DNA of 64,000 nt, taken from Hyphomicrobiales bacterium. Its GTDB lineage: Bacteria; Pseudomonadota; Alphaproteobacteria; Rhizobiales; Beijerinckiaceae. A program made the translations under genes and the position numbers. Shown here piece after piece: positions 34,019 through 43,370 of the stretch (within the stretch, counting starts at the first letter, position 1; every line of letters starts with the position of its first letter). The stretch lies in the NCBI GenBank assembly GCA_027483795.1, contig JAIXTT010000014.1:1-64000 (forward strand), given 5' to 3'. The notes beneath the pieces are model-generated. The model saw nothing but the letters and a program-made list of their open reading frames with translations, made no database searches and was not told the DNA's origin.

Positions 34019-36177
34019 CCTCCTCTTCCGCGATAAGCCGAGACGCTTCCGGCGAGGCGACGGATCGGGCGGCGCCGCCGGCACTTCCACCGGAAGCGCG
34101 TCTCGAAATGCCCGCGCAGTCGCTGTCCCGGTTCGACCGCAGCAAGGCGCGACGGCCCGCAAGCTCGCGCCCGCCATACTTCGCGCGGCTCTTCGTCTAC
34201 GGCGGCGCGCTCGGGCTGACCGCATGGGGCGCCCACGAGATGTACGGCGTCGTCTCGGTCTCCGGCGTCACCTTCCTGCAGTGGCTCCTGCTGATCCTCT
34301 TCACGATCAATTTTTCCTGGATCGCGCTGGCTTTCACCAGTGCCGTCCTCGGATTCCTCGTCCTTGCGAGAAACCCGCAGGCCCCGCCTCTGCCGACCGA
34401 ACTGAAGACGCGCACGGCGCTCGTCATGCCCGTCTACAACGAGGCCACGAACCGAACCTTCGCCGCCCTGCAGGCGATGATCGAGGAGGTCGAGGCGACG
34501 GGCCTCGTCCACGCCTTCGACGTCTTCGTCCTGTCCGACACGACGAACCCGGACGTCTGGATCGCGGAGGAACGGGCCTTTCTCGCGATGCGCGAACGCC
34601 TCGGTGACAGGGCCCGCGTCTTTTATCGCCACCGCCCCAAGAACATCGGCCGGAAATCCGGAAACATCGAGGATTTCGTCACCCGCTGGGGCGGCGCCTA
34701 CGACCACATGCTGGTGCTCGACGCCGACAGCGTGATGACGGGCGCCTGCATCGTCCGCCTCGCTGCAGCCATGGAGGCGGATCCGGAGGCCGGGATCATT
34801 CAGACCCTGCCGCTGATCATCAACCGCAACACGCTGTTCGCGCGTCTGCAGCAGTTCGCGGCCCGGATCTACGGCCCCGTCATCGCGACGGGGCTCGCCG
34901 CATGGTCCGGGCGCGAGGGAAACTACTGGGGCCACAACGCCGTCATCCGCACCGCGGCCTTCGCCGCCCATGCGGGCCTGCCCACGCTCTCCGGCAAGCC
35001 GCCCTTCGGCGGGCACATCCTGAGCCACGACTTCGTCGAGGCGGCGTTGATCCGGCGTGCGGGCTACACGGTCTACATGTTGCCCGAACTCACGGGCAGC
35101 TATGAGGAAAGCCCGCCCTCGCTGATCGACCTTTCGGTGCGCGACCGCCGCTGGTGCCAAGGCAATCTGCAGCATGTCCGCGTGATCGGCGCGAAAGGGC
35201 TCACATGGCCCACCCGCCAGCACTTCGCGACCGGAATCATGGGCTATCTCGCCTCGCCCTTCTGGTTCGGCCAGCTGCTCGTCGGCATCGTGCTCGTCCT
35301 GCAGACGCGCTATGTGCGGCCCGAATATTTCACCAAGGAGTTCTCGCTCTTTCCGGCATGGCCGCGCTTCGATGCGGAGCGTGCGCTCCAACTGTTCGCC
35401 GTGACCATGGCGATCCTGCTCGCACCGAAGCTGTTCGGGCTCCTGCTGACGCTGTTTCGGCGCAACGAGCGCATCGCTTGCGGCGGAGGACTGAAACTGA
35501 CGCTTTCGGCCCTGATCGAGATCATCGCCTCGGCGCTGATCGCACCGATCATGATGCTGATCCAGTCGGGCGCCGTGATGCATATCGTGTTGGGACGCGA
35601 TACCGGCTGGAACCCGCAGCGCCGTGACGACGGATCGATCCCCGTCGCGGACATCGTGCGCCGGCATCGCTCGCATGTCGCGATGGGCGTTCTCGCGGGC
35701 GTCTCCGCCTTCATGATCGCACCGTCGCTCGCGGGCTGGATGTCGCCCACGATCGTCGGCCTCGTCCTGGCGATCCCGATCTCCGCGGCCTCCGCGAGCC
35801 TCGCGCTCGGCATGGCCCTGCGCCGCCGGGGCCTTCTCCTGACGCCCGAAGAGACGAGCCCGCCGCCGGTGGTCGTCCGTTCGAACGCGCTCGCGAAGGA
35901 GCTCGAAAAGCTCGGCTTCGACGATGCGGACGGACTGCGGCTGCTCCGTGAGGACGAAGCCCTCCGGGCGGCTCATATCGAAATGCTCCCGCACGCGGCC
36001 CGCCGAAAGCGCGGCGAGGTGGATACCGAACGCGCCGTCGCGGAAGCGAAGCTCGCCGACGCCCTCTCCTTCGATGATGCCCGCGCTTGGCTGAAGCCGA
36101 AGGAAACGATGGTGGTGATGGGCGATCGCGCCCTGCTGCACGTCATTGCCGGACTGCCGGAGGAAGCGGCCTCCTGA
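34015..36177 (+). CDS. opgH: Glucans biosynthesis glucosyltransferase H
   Basis: A 720-residue inner-membrane family 2 glycosyltransferase. It has early membrane segments, then ALVMPVYNEATNRTFAAL, VFVLSDTTNPDVW, the DxD-type MLVLDADSVMTG, GHNAVIRTAAF, GGHILSHDFVEAALIRRAGY and the Q/RxxRW-like RRWCQGNLQH, followed by more membrane segments. It polymerises beta-1,2-linked glucose from UDP-glucose. The ATG at 34015 overlaps the opgG stop; ATG 34006 is also possible. The length is close to alphaproteobacterial forms and shorter than the enterobacterial form. Confidence 0.95.
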   Translation: MTSSSAISRDASGEATDRAAPPALPPEARLEMPAQSLSRFDRSKARRPASSRPPYFARLFVYGGALGLTAWGAHEMYGVVSVSGVTFLQWLLLILFTINFSWIALAFTSAVLGFLVLARNPQAPPLPTELKTRTALVMPVYNEATNRTFAALQAMIEEVEATGLVHAFDVFVLSDTTNPDVWIAEERAFLAMRERLGDRARVFYRHRPKNIGRKSGNIEDFVTRWGGAYDHMLVLDADSVMTGACIVRLAAAMEADPEAGIIQTLPLIINRNTLFARLQQFAARIYGPVIATGLAAWSGREGNYWGHNAVIRTAAFAAHAGLPTLSGKPPFGGHILSHDFVEAALIRRAGYTVYMLPELTGSYEESPPSLIDLSVRDRRWCQGNLQHVRVIGAKGLTWPTRQHFATGIMGYLASPFWFGQLLVGIVLVLQTRYVRPEYFTKEFSLFPAWPRFDAERALQLFAVTMAILLAPKLFGLLLTLFRRNERIACGGGLKLTLSALIEIIASALIAPIMMLIQSGAVMHIVLGRDTGWNPQRRDDGSIPVADIVRRHRSHVAMGVLAGVSAFMIAPSLAGWMSPTIVGLVLAIPISAASASLALGMALRRRGLLLTPEETSPPPVVVRSNALAKELEKLGFDDADGLRLLREDEALRAAHIEMLPHAARRKRGEVDTERAVAEAKLADALSFDDARAWLKPKETMVVMGDRALLHVIAGLPEEAAS

Positions 36178-36295
36178 GGTCGGGCAGCACCATCGGCTTG
36201 CGCGCACTTGACCCCCGCCGGTGGGCGCATTAGGCAGGGCGCGCTCCTCGGAGCCGTCCTCACGGACGCTGGAACCGCCCTCGTCGCGCGGTCCG

Positions 36296-36370
36296 GGGCC
36301 GGTAGCTCAGCGGTAGAGCACGTGACTTTTAATCATGTGGTCGAGGGTTCGATCCCCTCCCGGCTCACCA
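36296..36370 (+). tRNA. tRNA-Lys (anticodon UUU)
   Basis: The acceptor stem GGGCCGG (36296-36302) pairs with CCGGCTC (36360-36366, including a G-U pair). The discriminator A and encoded CCA (36368-36370) follow. The anticodon loop CTTTTAA gives anticodon TTT. The T-arm has GGTTCGATCCC. No AT-rich island follows. Confidence 0.97.
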
Positions 36371-36461
36371 CTTCATCCCGCATGCGCGACGAACGTTCGG
36401 TTTGCCGCCCGCAAGGGCTCATGCTTCGCTCTTCCGCGACCATCGAAGGAGCTTCGCGTCG

Positions 36462-36992
36462 ATGACCGCCTGCAGGGTCGAACCCGTCGACGCCCCGGAA
36501 GCGCTGCGGCTCGCGCCGCAACTGGCCGAGATTCTCCGCGCCTGCGTCGCGGACGGCGCATCCGTGAGCTTCATGGACCCGCTCGCCCCCGAACGCGCCC
36601 TCGCCTTCTGGACCGCAACGGCAAAGGCCGCGGCGCGGAAGGAGCGCATTCTCCTCGTCGCCTTCTCCGCGGACGGCGAGGCGATCGGAACGGTTCAGCT
36701 CGTCCTCGCGATGCCGGAGAACCAACCGCACCGCGCCGACGTCTCGAAGCTTCTGGTGCATCCCGATCATCGTAGAGCGGGCGCGGGCGAAGCCCTGATG
36801 CGCGCCGTCGAAAGGGCGGCCGCCGCGGCGGGCCGAACTCTGCTCGTTCTCGACACGGCGAGCGCGGCGGCGGACCGCCTTTACCGCCGCCTCGGCTGGA
36901 CATGCGCCGGCCGCATTCCGGAATATGCGCTGAATCCGGACGGCTCACCCACGCACACGGACATCTTCTGGAAGCGTGTCGACATTCCTTGA
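36462..36992 (+). CDS. GNAT-family N-acetyltransferase
   Basis: A 176-residue GNAT protein with the acetyl-CoA-binding motif VSKLLVHPDHRRAGAGEALM (V-x5-R/Q-x-x-G-x-G/A) near residue 100, and LVLDTASAAADRLYRRLGW with YALNPDG near the end. The acceptor is unknown. AAGGAG precedes the ATG at 36462 by 11 nt. It follows tRNA-Lys and is convergent with pyc. Confidence 0.88.
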   Translation: MTACRVEPVDAPEALRLAPQLAEILRACVADGASVSFMDPLAPERALAFWTATAKAAARKERILLVAFSADGEAIGTVQLVLAMPENQPHRADVSKLLVHPDHRRAGAGEALMRAVERAAAAAGRTLLVLDTASAAADRLYRRLGWTCAGRIPEYALNPDGSPTHTDIFWKRVDIP

Positions 36993-37200
36993 CCGCCGGC
37001 GACCCCGTACCCGCACCGCCTCCGGCGCGGGTCATGGTATCGATGAGCGCATCGGGCTCCTCGCGGAGCAAGGGAAGCTTCGGTCCCCAAGGCGAAAGAA
37101 CCGGGCGTCATGGCCCGTCGGCCACTTCCGTCGACGTCGGATATGAAAAGGGCGAAACGAGACGGCCGCGCGACGAGGTCGCCGCGACCATCCGCGACGA

Positions 37201-40200
37201 TCATTCGAGACAGGCCAACAGATCCTTGGAATCCACGCGCTCACCGGTCGCGACGACGATTCTGGAAACGACGCCGTCTCTTTCGGCTCTCACGGCCGTC
37301 TCCATCTTCATGGCTTCCATCGTCAGGATCATGTCGCCGGCTTTCACCGACTGACCGACCGAGACGGCGATATCGGCCACGACGCCGGGTATCGGCGCCC
37401 CGATTTGGCGCAGGTCGGCAGGGTCCGCCTTTGCACGCGTCTCCGACGAAACGGCCGCGGTCCGGTTCCTGACGGTGATCGAACGCGGCTGACCGTTGAC
37501 CTCGAAGAACACCTCGTTCTTTCCGGAAACGTCGGTCTGACCGATGCCGATGAGACGGATCAGGAGCCTTTTCCCCCGCTCGATTTCGACCTCGGTCTCT
37601 TCTCCCTCGCGCAGCCCCCAGAAGAACACCCTCGTCGAAAGGACGTCGACCGGGCCGTATTTCTGCCTGTTGGCCTCGAAATCGGCGAACACCTTGGGAT
37701 ACATCAGCCACGAAGCCAGATCGTCCGGACCGAGCAGGCGACCGACGGTTTCGGCGCCTTTCTGCGCTTCTTCATCGAGATCGATGGCCGCCAGAAGCGA
37801 GCCGGGCCGATCGCCGAGAGGCCGTTTTCCCTTCAGAGCCTTCCGAACCAGGATTTCCGGCCATCCCCCGTCGGCGACGCCGAGACCGCCTTGAAGCATG
37901 TCGACGACGGATGCAGGGAACGCGATCTCACGCTCGGGATCGAGGACGTCCGCTTCCGACAAGCCCTGCGAAACCATCATCAACGCCATGTCGCCGACGA
38001 CCTTGGACGACGGCGTAACCTTGACGATGTCCCCGAAAAGGCGGTTCGCCGCTGCATAAGCGTCCGAAATGTCGGCCCAACGATCCTCGAGACGGAGAGA
38101 CTTCGCCTGCTCCTTCAGATTGGTGATTTGCCCGCCCGGCATCTCATGAACGTAAACGTCGGAGGATCCCGCCCGGATCTCGTTCTCGAAAGGCGCGTAT
38201 CCCTTTCGGACGTCTTCCCAATAGGCCGAAATCCGACGGATCGCGGAGGGATCGAGCCCGGTATCGAGCTCGGTCCCCCGCAATGCGGCCACGACGGCGC
38301 CGAGGCAGGGTTGAGACGTCGCACCCGACATCGCGTCCATCGCGAGATCGACGATCGCCGCTCCGCTCTCCGCGGCGGCGAGAACGGCGGCCGCGCCGAT
38401 CCCCGGAGTGTCGTGCGTGTGGAAATGGATCGGCAGGCCGACCTCGTTCCTCAAAGTGGATACGAGGATCCGTGCGGCGGCCGGCTTGACCAACCCCGCC
38501 ATGTCCTTGATGCAAAGAATGTGGCACCCCGCGCGCTCGAGCTCCCGCGCCCGCGCGACGTAATAAGCGAGGTCGTATTTGGAACGGGAGGGATCGAGAA
38601 GATCTCCCGTATAGCAGATCGCGCCCTCGGCGATCTTGCCCGCCTCGCGGACCGCGTCGATCGCGACGCGCATGTTCTCCGGCCAATTGAGGCAATCGAA
38701 GATGCGGAAAACGTCGATGCCCTGAGCCGCTCGGCCGATGAAGTATCGGACGACGTTGTCGGGATAATTGGTGTAGCCGACCCCGTTGGCGCCGCGCAGA
38801 AGCATCTGCGTCATCACGTTCGGGAGCTGCGCCCTGATCTCGTGGAGGCGATCCCACGGATCTTCGACGAGGAAGCGCATCGTGGTGTCGGTCACGAGCG
38901 GGCCGGAGCGCGCGTGCAGATGCGCGACCACGCCTTCCGGTCCGTCGCGTTCGAGCACCTGCCGCATCCCCTCGGGCACGGACCCGCCGAAGCGGGGCGG
39001 CTCGGGTTCCCGGAGAGCGACGGCGACCTTCGGCCGGTCCGTAAGCTCGGGATGGCCGTTCAAGCTCACGTCGGCGATGTAGCGCAACAGGCGGGTGGCT
39101 CGGTCCCTCTTCCTCGGCAGCTCGAACAGCTCGGGCGTTTCGTCGATGAACCGCGTCGTATAGGCCGCCGTCCTGAACAGCGGGTGAGCGATCAGGTTTT
39201 CGAGAAAGGCGAGATTGGTCGCGACGCCGCGGATCCGGTACTCGCGCAGAGCGCGATCCATGCGCGCCATCGCCTCGTCCGGAGTCTGCGCCCACGCCGT
39301 GAGTTTTTCGAGCAGCGGGTCATAGAACCGCGTGATCACCGCACCCGAATAGGCGGTACCGCCGTCGATCCGAATGCCGAAGCCCGTCGCTCCGCGATAG
39401 GCGGTGATCCGGCCGTAATCCGGGATGAAATTCTCTTCGGGGTTTTCGGTCGTGATCCGACATTGGATCGCATGGCCCTGAAGCCGGATCGCGTCTTGTT
39501 CGGGAACGCCGGTCTCGTCCGGAACGCCGATCCGCCCGCCCTCGGCGATCCGGATCTGCGCCTTCACGATGTCGATTCCGGTGACCTGCTCGGTCACCGT
39601 ATGCTCGACCTGGATGCGCGGATTGACCTCGATGAAATAGAACAGTCCCGTATCCGCATCCATCAGGAACTCGACCGTCCCCGCACCGCGGTAATCGGAC
39701 GCGCGGGCGATGGCGAGAGCGGACGCGCAGAGCGCGGCCCGCGTTTCGTCGTCGAGATAGGGTGCCGGCGCCCGCTCGATGATCTTCTGATTGCGCCGTT
39801 GAACCGTGCAATCACGCTCGAACAGATGCACGATCGACCCGTGCGCGTCGCCGAGGATCTGCACTTCGACGTGCCGGGCCCTCCGGACCAGCTTTTCCAG
39901 ATAGACTTCGTCCTTTCCGAAGGCGGCTTTGGCCTCGCGCCTCGCCACGTCGAATTCGGCACGAAGCGTCCGCTCGTCGGCGAGGGCGCGCATTCCGCGT
40001 CCGCCGCCTCCCCATGAGGCCTTGAGCATCAGCGGAAAGCCGATCTCGCGCGCGATCGGAAGAGCCTCCTCGATGTCGGCGGGGAGAGGAGCGCTGGCGG
40101 GCATCACCGGAACGCCCGCGGATCGGGCCAGTTCGCGCGCGCTCACCTTGTTGCCCAGAACGCGCATCGTTTCCGGAGACGGTCCGATGAAGACGAGCCC

Positions 40201-40503
40201 GTTCTCGGCACAAGCCTCCGCGAATTCCGGGCTCTCCGAAAGAAGGCCGTACCCGGGATGGACGGCGTCCGCGCCCGTCTCGAGGGCGACCCGGATAATC
40301 TCTTCGATCGAAAGATAGGCCGCCACCGGACCGAGCCCCTTGCCGATCGGATGGGCCTCGTCGGCCTTGAAGCGGTGCAGCGAAAGCCGGTCCTCTTCCG
40401 CATAGACGGCGACCGTGGAAATCCCCAGTTCCGTGGCCGCCCGGAAAATCCGGATCGCGATCTCGGAACGATTGGCGACCAAGATGCGCTTGACGGCTTT
40501 CAT
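37201..40503 (-). CDS. pyc: Pyruvate carboxylase with apparent in-frame deletion in the carboxyltransferase active site
   Basis: 1100 residues. The biotin carboxylase domain (1 to about 450) is intact: SWGGGGRGM, EVNPRIQVEH. The carboxyltransferase domain has MLLRGANGVGYTNYPDN, CIKDMAGLVKPAAA (carbamylated Lys) and HFHTHDT (metal His pair). The biotinyl site is EAMKMET (K1066). At residues 539-546 the protein reads DTTMRFLV. Normal pyruvate carboxylases continue from DTTxR with about 46 residues, including RDxHQSLLATR and WGGATFDVxMR, before reaching RFL. That segment holds the metal-ligand Asp and other catalytic residues (D549, Q552 and D590 in Rhizobium etli numbering). Its loss predicts no pyruvate carboxylation. 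The reading frame is otherwise preserved, and the total plus 46 equals a normal length. An assembly artefact is possible. Confidence 0.93.
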   Translation of the reverse strand: MKAVKRILVANRSEIAIRIFRAATELGISTVAVYAEEDRLSLHRFKADEAHPIGKGLGPVAAYLSIEEIIRVALETGADAVHPGYGLLSESPEFAEACAENGLVFIGPSPETMRVLGNKVSARELARSAGVPVMPASAPLPADIEEALPIAREIGFPLMLKASWGGGGRGMRALADERTLRAEFDVARREAKAAFGKDEVYLEKLVRRARHVEVQILGDAHGSIVHLFERDCTVQRRNQKIIERAPAPYLDDETRAALCASALAIARASDYRGAGTVEFLMDADTGLFYFIEVNPRIQVEHTVTEQVTGIDIVKAQIRIAEGGRIGVPDETGVPEQDAIRLQGHAIQCRITTENPEENFIPDYGRITAYRGATGFGIRIDGGTAYSGAVITRFYDPLLEKLTAWAQTPDEAMARMDRALREYRIRGVATNLAFLENLIAHPLFRTAAYTTRFIDETPELFELPRKRDRATRLLRYIADVSLNGHPELTDRPKVAVALREPEPPRFGGSVPEGMRQVLERDGPEGVVAHLHARSGPLVTDTTMRFLVEDPWDRLHEIRAQLPNVMTQMLLRGANGVGYTNYPDNVVRYFIGRAAQGIDVFRIFDCLNWPENMRVAIDAVREAGKIAEGAICYTGDLLDPSRSKYDLAYYVARARELERAGCHILCIKDMAGLVKPAAARILVSTLRNEVGLPIHFHTHDTPGIGAAAVLAAAESGAAIVDLAMDAMSGATSQPCLGAVVAALRGTELDTGLDPSAIRRISAYWEDVRKGYAPFENEIRAGSSDVYVHEMPGGQITNLKEQAKSLRLEDRWADISDAYAAANRLFGDIVKVTPSSKVVGDMALMMVSQGLSEADVLDPEREIAFPASVVDMLQGGLGVADGGWPEILVRKALKGKRPLGDRPGSLLAAIDLDEEAQKGAETVGRLLGPDDLASWLMYPKVFADFEANRQKYGPVDVLSTRVFFWGLREGEETEVEIERGKRLLIRLIGIGQTDVSGKNEVFFEVNGQPRSITVRNRTAAVSSETRAKADPADLRQIGAPIPGVVADIAVSVGQSVKAGDMILTMEAMKMETAVRAERDGVVSRIVVATGERVDSKDLLACLE

Positions 40504-40874
40504 AGGCTTCCCCGATCAGACTTTCGTCGAGGTCCTTGCATCAAGAAACAAGCGCCGACAATCAACCTAGAGTTGTTTCTTTTCTTTCTCTGGCGATCTT
40601 GCTCATCTTTCAATGAGTGATGTGTTGTACATTATCGATATATCGAAAACAAAAAATTATTATGAAATCGATGTGAATTTTTATTGCTATTACGTAAACT
40701 TTTTAATTCATCAATTCCGTTTTTCGTCCATTCATCCTCGCATTTCAATTATTGATTACTTCGCAAACTCGTATCTTGACCGCTGCCTACTCGTCGAGCC
40801 TCAACGAAAAAAGTGATCCGCCGGGTTCCGGCGGATCACTCGCAATGACGAACGTCAACTGTACGTCGTACTCA
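40504..40874. other. AT-rich intergenic region between pyc and the RTX gene
   Basis: A 371-nt stretch. Positions 40610-40800 are strikingly AT-rich compared with the flanks and contain only a 67-codon frame of unbiased composition, which I do not call as a gene. The right end carries the transcription terminator of the RTX gene. Confidence 0.6.
40805..40840 (-). terminator. Rho-independent terminator of the RTX gene
   Basis: The inverted repeat AGTGATCCGCCGG / CCGGCGGATCACT (40812-40840) has a 3-nt loop. On the minus strand it is followed by TTTTTTCG. It lies 34 nt past the RTX stop codon. Confidence 0.88.
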
Positions 40875-43370
40875 TCAGAAAAGATTTACATCGTTCTTTC
40901 CGATCGAGCTGATGTTCCGAATATTGACCACGAAGTCGGCGACACCATCCTTGTTCCAATCGATGGACAGCATCTGATCCTTGAACGTCAGATCGAAATC
41001 GGTTTTCCGAACTCCATCATTTCCCGACCGCAGGATATTGATCTTGTCGACACCGAGCTCGAAGTCGACGACCACATCCGAGCTTCGTCTGCCCGATGCC
41101 GATACGTTGAACACGAAGATGTCGCGCCCGGCGCCGCCATGGAGTTCATCGGCCGCATCCGCTGCATCGTGAACGCCGTTCTGATCACCCACGATCGTAT
41201 CGTTCCCCGCCCCTCCATGAAGCGTATCGGAACCGACCCCGCCTTCGAGGAAGTCGTTTCCGTCGCCTCCGAAGAGCGAGTCGTTCTCCGCCCCGCCGTT
41301 GAGCGTGTCGTTAGCTGCACCCCCTTCGAGGAGATCGTTCCCGACGCCGCCGTCGAGGCTGTCGGTATGGTTGCCGCCGAAGAGGCTGTCGTTGCCGGCG
41401 TCGCCGGAAAGCGTGTCGTTCCCTGTTCCCCCTTCCAGGAGATCGTTCCCCACGCCGCCGTCGAGGCTGTCGGCATGATCGCCGCCGAAGAGGCTGTCGT
41501 TCCCGGCGTCGCCCGAAAGCGTGTCGACGTCCGGCCCGATCGTCGCTTCGCCGTGATGCGTACCGACGATGACGGACACGCCTTCCTCGGCGTCCTCGAA
41601 GGACACGAAGTCGTTGCCCGCGCCGCCGTCGATCGAATCGCTGCCCGAACCGCCGACGATGACGTCGTCCCCGTCGCCCCCGAGCAACGTGTCGGCATCC
41701 GCCGAACCCACGATCATGTCGTCTCCGGCGAGGCCGGAGATCGAGACCGCTCCTTCCCCCTCGGGAACAAGATAGTCATCGCCCGCGGTGCCGACGACAT
41801 TCTCGACTTCCGCGTCGATCGACTGCGTCCCTTTCTTCTTATTATTCTGATCAATCAATTCTTTTAGTTTACTGACATGGTCTTTATATTCGGTATTTTT
41901 TATGCCGACGAGTATTTGATTGAATACTGGAAGACCACGCGTCGTATATCTGATCGACTCTATAGTCCAGAAAAACAACGAATAATTTTCTAGATTTATA
42001 CCTCGTTCTTTTACCTCCTCAAATGTCGCGATTCTCTCCAATAGCTCACCCCTTCGTGAATGAGGTACGTTTTGCCATCCGTAATTCCAAGTGTCGACAT
42101 GTTCGCGATCCCAACCGTCACGACCCGAATGTTCTCGGTGCGCCTGTTTGTACAATTCAGGAAAAACGTAGTCTCGGAAATCCTTGAATGCCGTATCGAA
42201 TGCTTCCAACTTCTCCAACGCATTCTGGCTTAAATGTAGTCTCTCACTGATACCGAATTCCGAACGCATAAACGCTGAAATGGATTGAACTGTATTGTTA
42301 ATCAACAAAGTTCCTGAACCCAAAAACGCCGGAAAATTAGCTGTAGCAAAAAATCCGACACCACCACCCTGCTGATTCGTGATCGCTCGAAAATTCGAAA
42401 TTCCGAACCCGATCGATCCGATGCCGGCGACGGCCGAAAAAATGATGTTCAAAAGAAGCAATATTTCATTTGTATTCTCATTGCTTTGAACATTCTTATA
42501 CTTCTCTTTGTTTTCATTGAAAAACGCGATTTGTTGATCAATAAAACGATTGAATGTTCCTTCGACGATTTGTTGCCATTGTTTCGTATAATGACTCTGC
42601 CCGCGCGCGTTCAGCCAGCTCGCAAGATTTGCTACTTCTTGATACGTATCCAGCATGCCGTGCTTGTTGTTGCCCGGCACAAAATCACCCAGAAATTCAT
42701 CGATTTTCGTGGCATGATCGGCCATCGCTCTGATCAATTCCTGGGAATTTCCTGTAATCGTTCCCGCCCAAAGAATACCAGAAAGCTCTTGAAACCGCTC
42801 GGCGGCGGCCTTCAGCTGTAATTTTTTGCTTTCGATCTTATCCTCGGCTGAATCTTTGGCATTTTCAAAAAGCTGTCCGACAGTTACATGCTTGTTGTCA
42901 ATTATATTGGCAAATCCGGAGCCCTTATACTTAGACCCCTCAACCCACTCGTCCTTCGCGACAAGATCGGCGAGGCCGCGCTTGTTCATGAAGTCTTCCC
43001 ACCGCTTCAGTTGGTGGATGTTTCCGGACTGCTTGATCAGCGCCAGATGTTGCACCATGAACTTGGCGGACGCCCAGTCGAGCGCTTTATCGGCCGCCGT
43101 CATCAATTCCCGATAGGTCACGACCGGCCGATCCGGTAGCCATTTATCCAATGCGGGATGGTCGACATTAGATTCCATTACGTAACGATCGAGGTCCCGC
43201 CACTTGTCGATACTTTGCGCGAGTCCGGCGAGCCTTTTGTAGGCCCAATCCATCGGCTCGCTGCCGACGCTCCTATTCTTCCAAGCATGCTTCAAGGTGA
43301 AATCGATGTGATTGACGACGTTCTTGTTGAACGAGTTGTCCCAAGACCGATAGTTCCAAAACCTAGACAT
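40875..43370 (-). CDS. RTX calcium-binding protein with helical N-terminal domain (putative type I-secreted toxin)
   Basis: 831 residues. Residues 1-520 are largely alpha-helical with no recognised enzyme motif. They include two adjacent hydrophobic stretches at about 302-326 (ILLLLNIIFSAVAGIGSIGF) and 335-368, separated by a short Gly-rich turn. Residues 525-730 hold about 17 glycine/aspartate nonapeptides (GGxGxDxLx) that bind Ca2+. The last 90 residues (DIFVFNVSASGR through DVVVDFELGVDKI) resemble the C-terminal type I secretion region of serralysin-like RTX proteins. The hydrophobic hairpin in a helical bundle recalls alpha-pore-forming toxins, but this is inference. AAGGA lies 10 nt before the ATG. 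No type I secretion genes are nearby. The N-terminal coding part is AT-rich, suggesting transfer. Confidence 0.8.
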   Translation of the reverse strand: MSRFWNYRSWDNSFNKNVVNHIDFTLKHAWKNRSVGSEPMDWAYKRLAGLAQSIDKWRDLDRYVMESNVDHPALDKWLPDRPVVTYRELMTAADKALDWASAKFMVQHLALIKQSGNIHQLKRWEDFMNKRGLADLVAKDEWVEGSKYKGSGFANIIDNKHVTVGQLFENAKDSAEDKIESKKLQLKAAAERFQELSGILWAGTITGNSQELIRAMADHATKIDEFLGDFVPGNNKHGMLDTYQEVANLASWLNARGQSHYTKQWQQIVEGTFNRFIDQQIAFFNENKEKYKNVQSNENTNEILLLLNIIFSAVAGIGSIGFGISNFRAITNQQGGGVGFFATANFPAFLGSGTLLINNTVQSISAFMRSEFGISERLHLSQNALEKLEAFDTAFKDFRDYVFPELYKQAHREHSGRDGWDREHVDTWNYGWQNVPHSRRGELLERIATFEEVKERGINLENYSLFFWTIESIRYTTRGLPVFNQILVGIKNTEYKDHVSKLKELIDQNNKKKGTQSIDAEVENVVGTAGDDYLVPEGEGAVSISGLAGDDMIVGSADADTLLGGDGDDVIVGGSGSDSIDGGAGNDFVSFEDAEEGVSVIVGTHHGEATIGPDVDTLSGDAGNDSLFGGDHADSLDGGVGNDLLEGGTGNDTLSGDAGNDSLFGGNHTDSLDGGVGNDLLEGGAANDTLNGGAENDSLFGGDGNDFLEGGVGSDTLHGGAGNDTIVGDQNGVHDAADAADELHGGAGRDIFVFNVSASGRRSSDVVVDFELGVDKINILRSGNDGVRKTDFDLTFKDQMLSIDWNKDGVADFVVNIRNISSIGKNDVNLF
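41307..41522 (-). repeat. Tandem 108-bp duplication inside the RTX repeat region
   Basis: Residues 617-652 and 653-688 of the RTX protein are two nearly identical 36-residue units (four nonapeptides each: TLSGDAGND, SLFGG.H.D, SLDGGVGND, LLEGG..ND). The pattern indicates a recent in-frame duplication of a 108-bp block. Confidence 0.8.

Noticed and set aside
40613-40816. 67-codon frame in the AT-rich gap between pyc and the RTX gene
   Set aside because: Its end overlaps the RTX terminator hairpin, there is no ribosome-binding site, and the residue composition mirrors AT-rich noncoding DNA.
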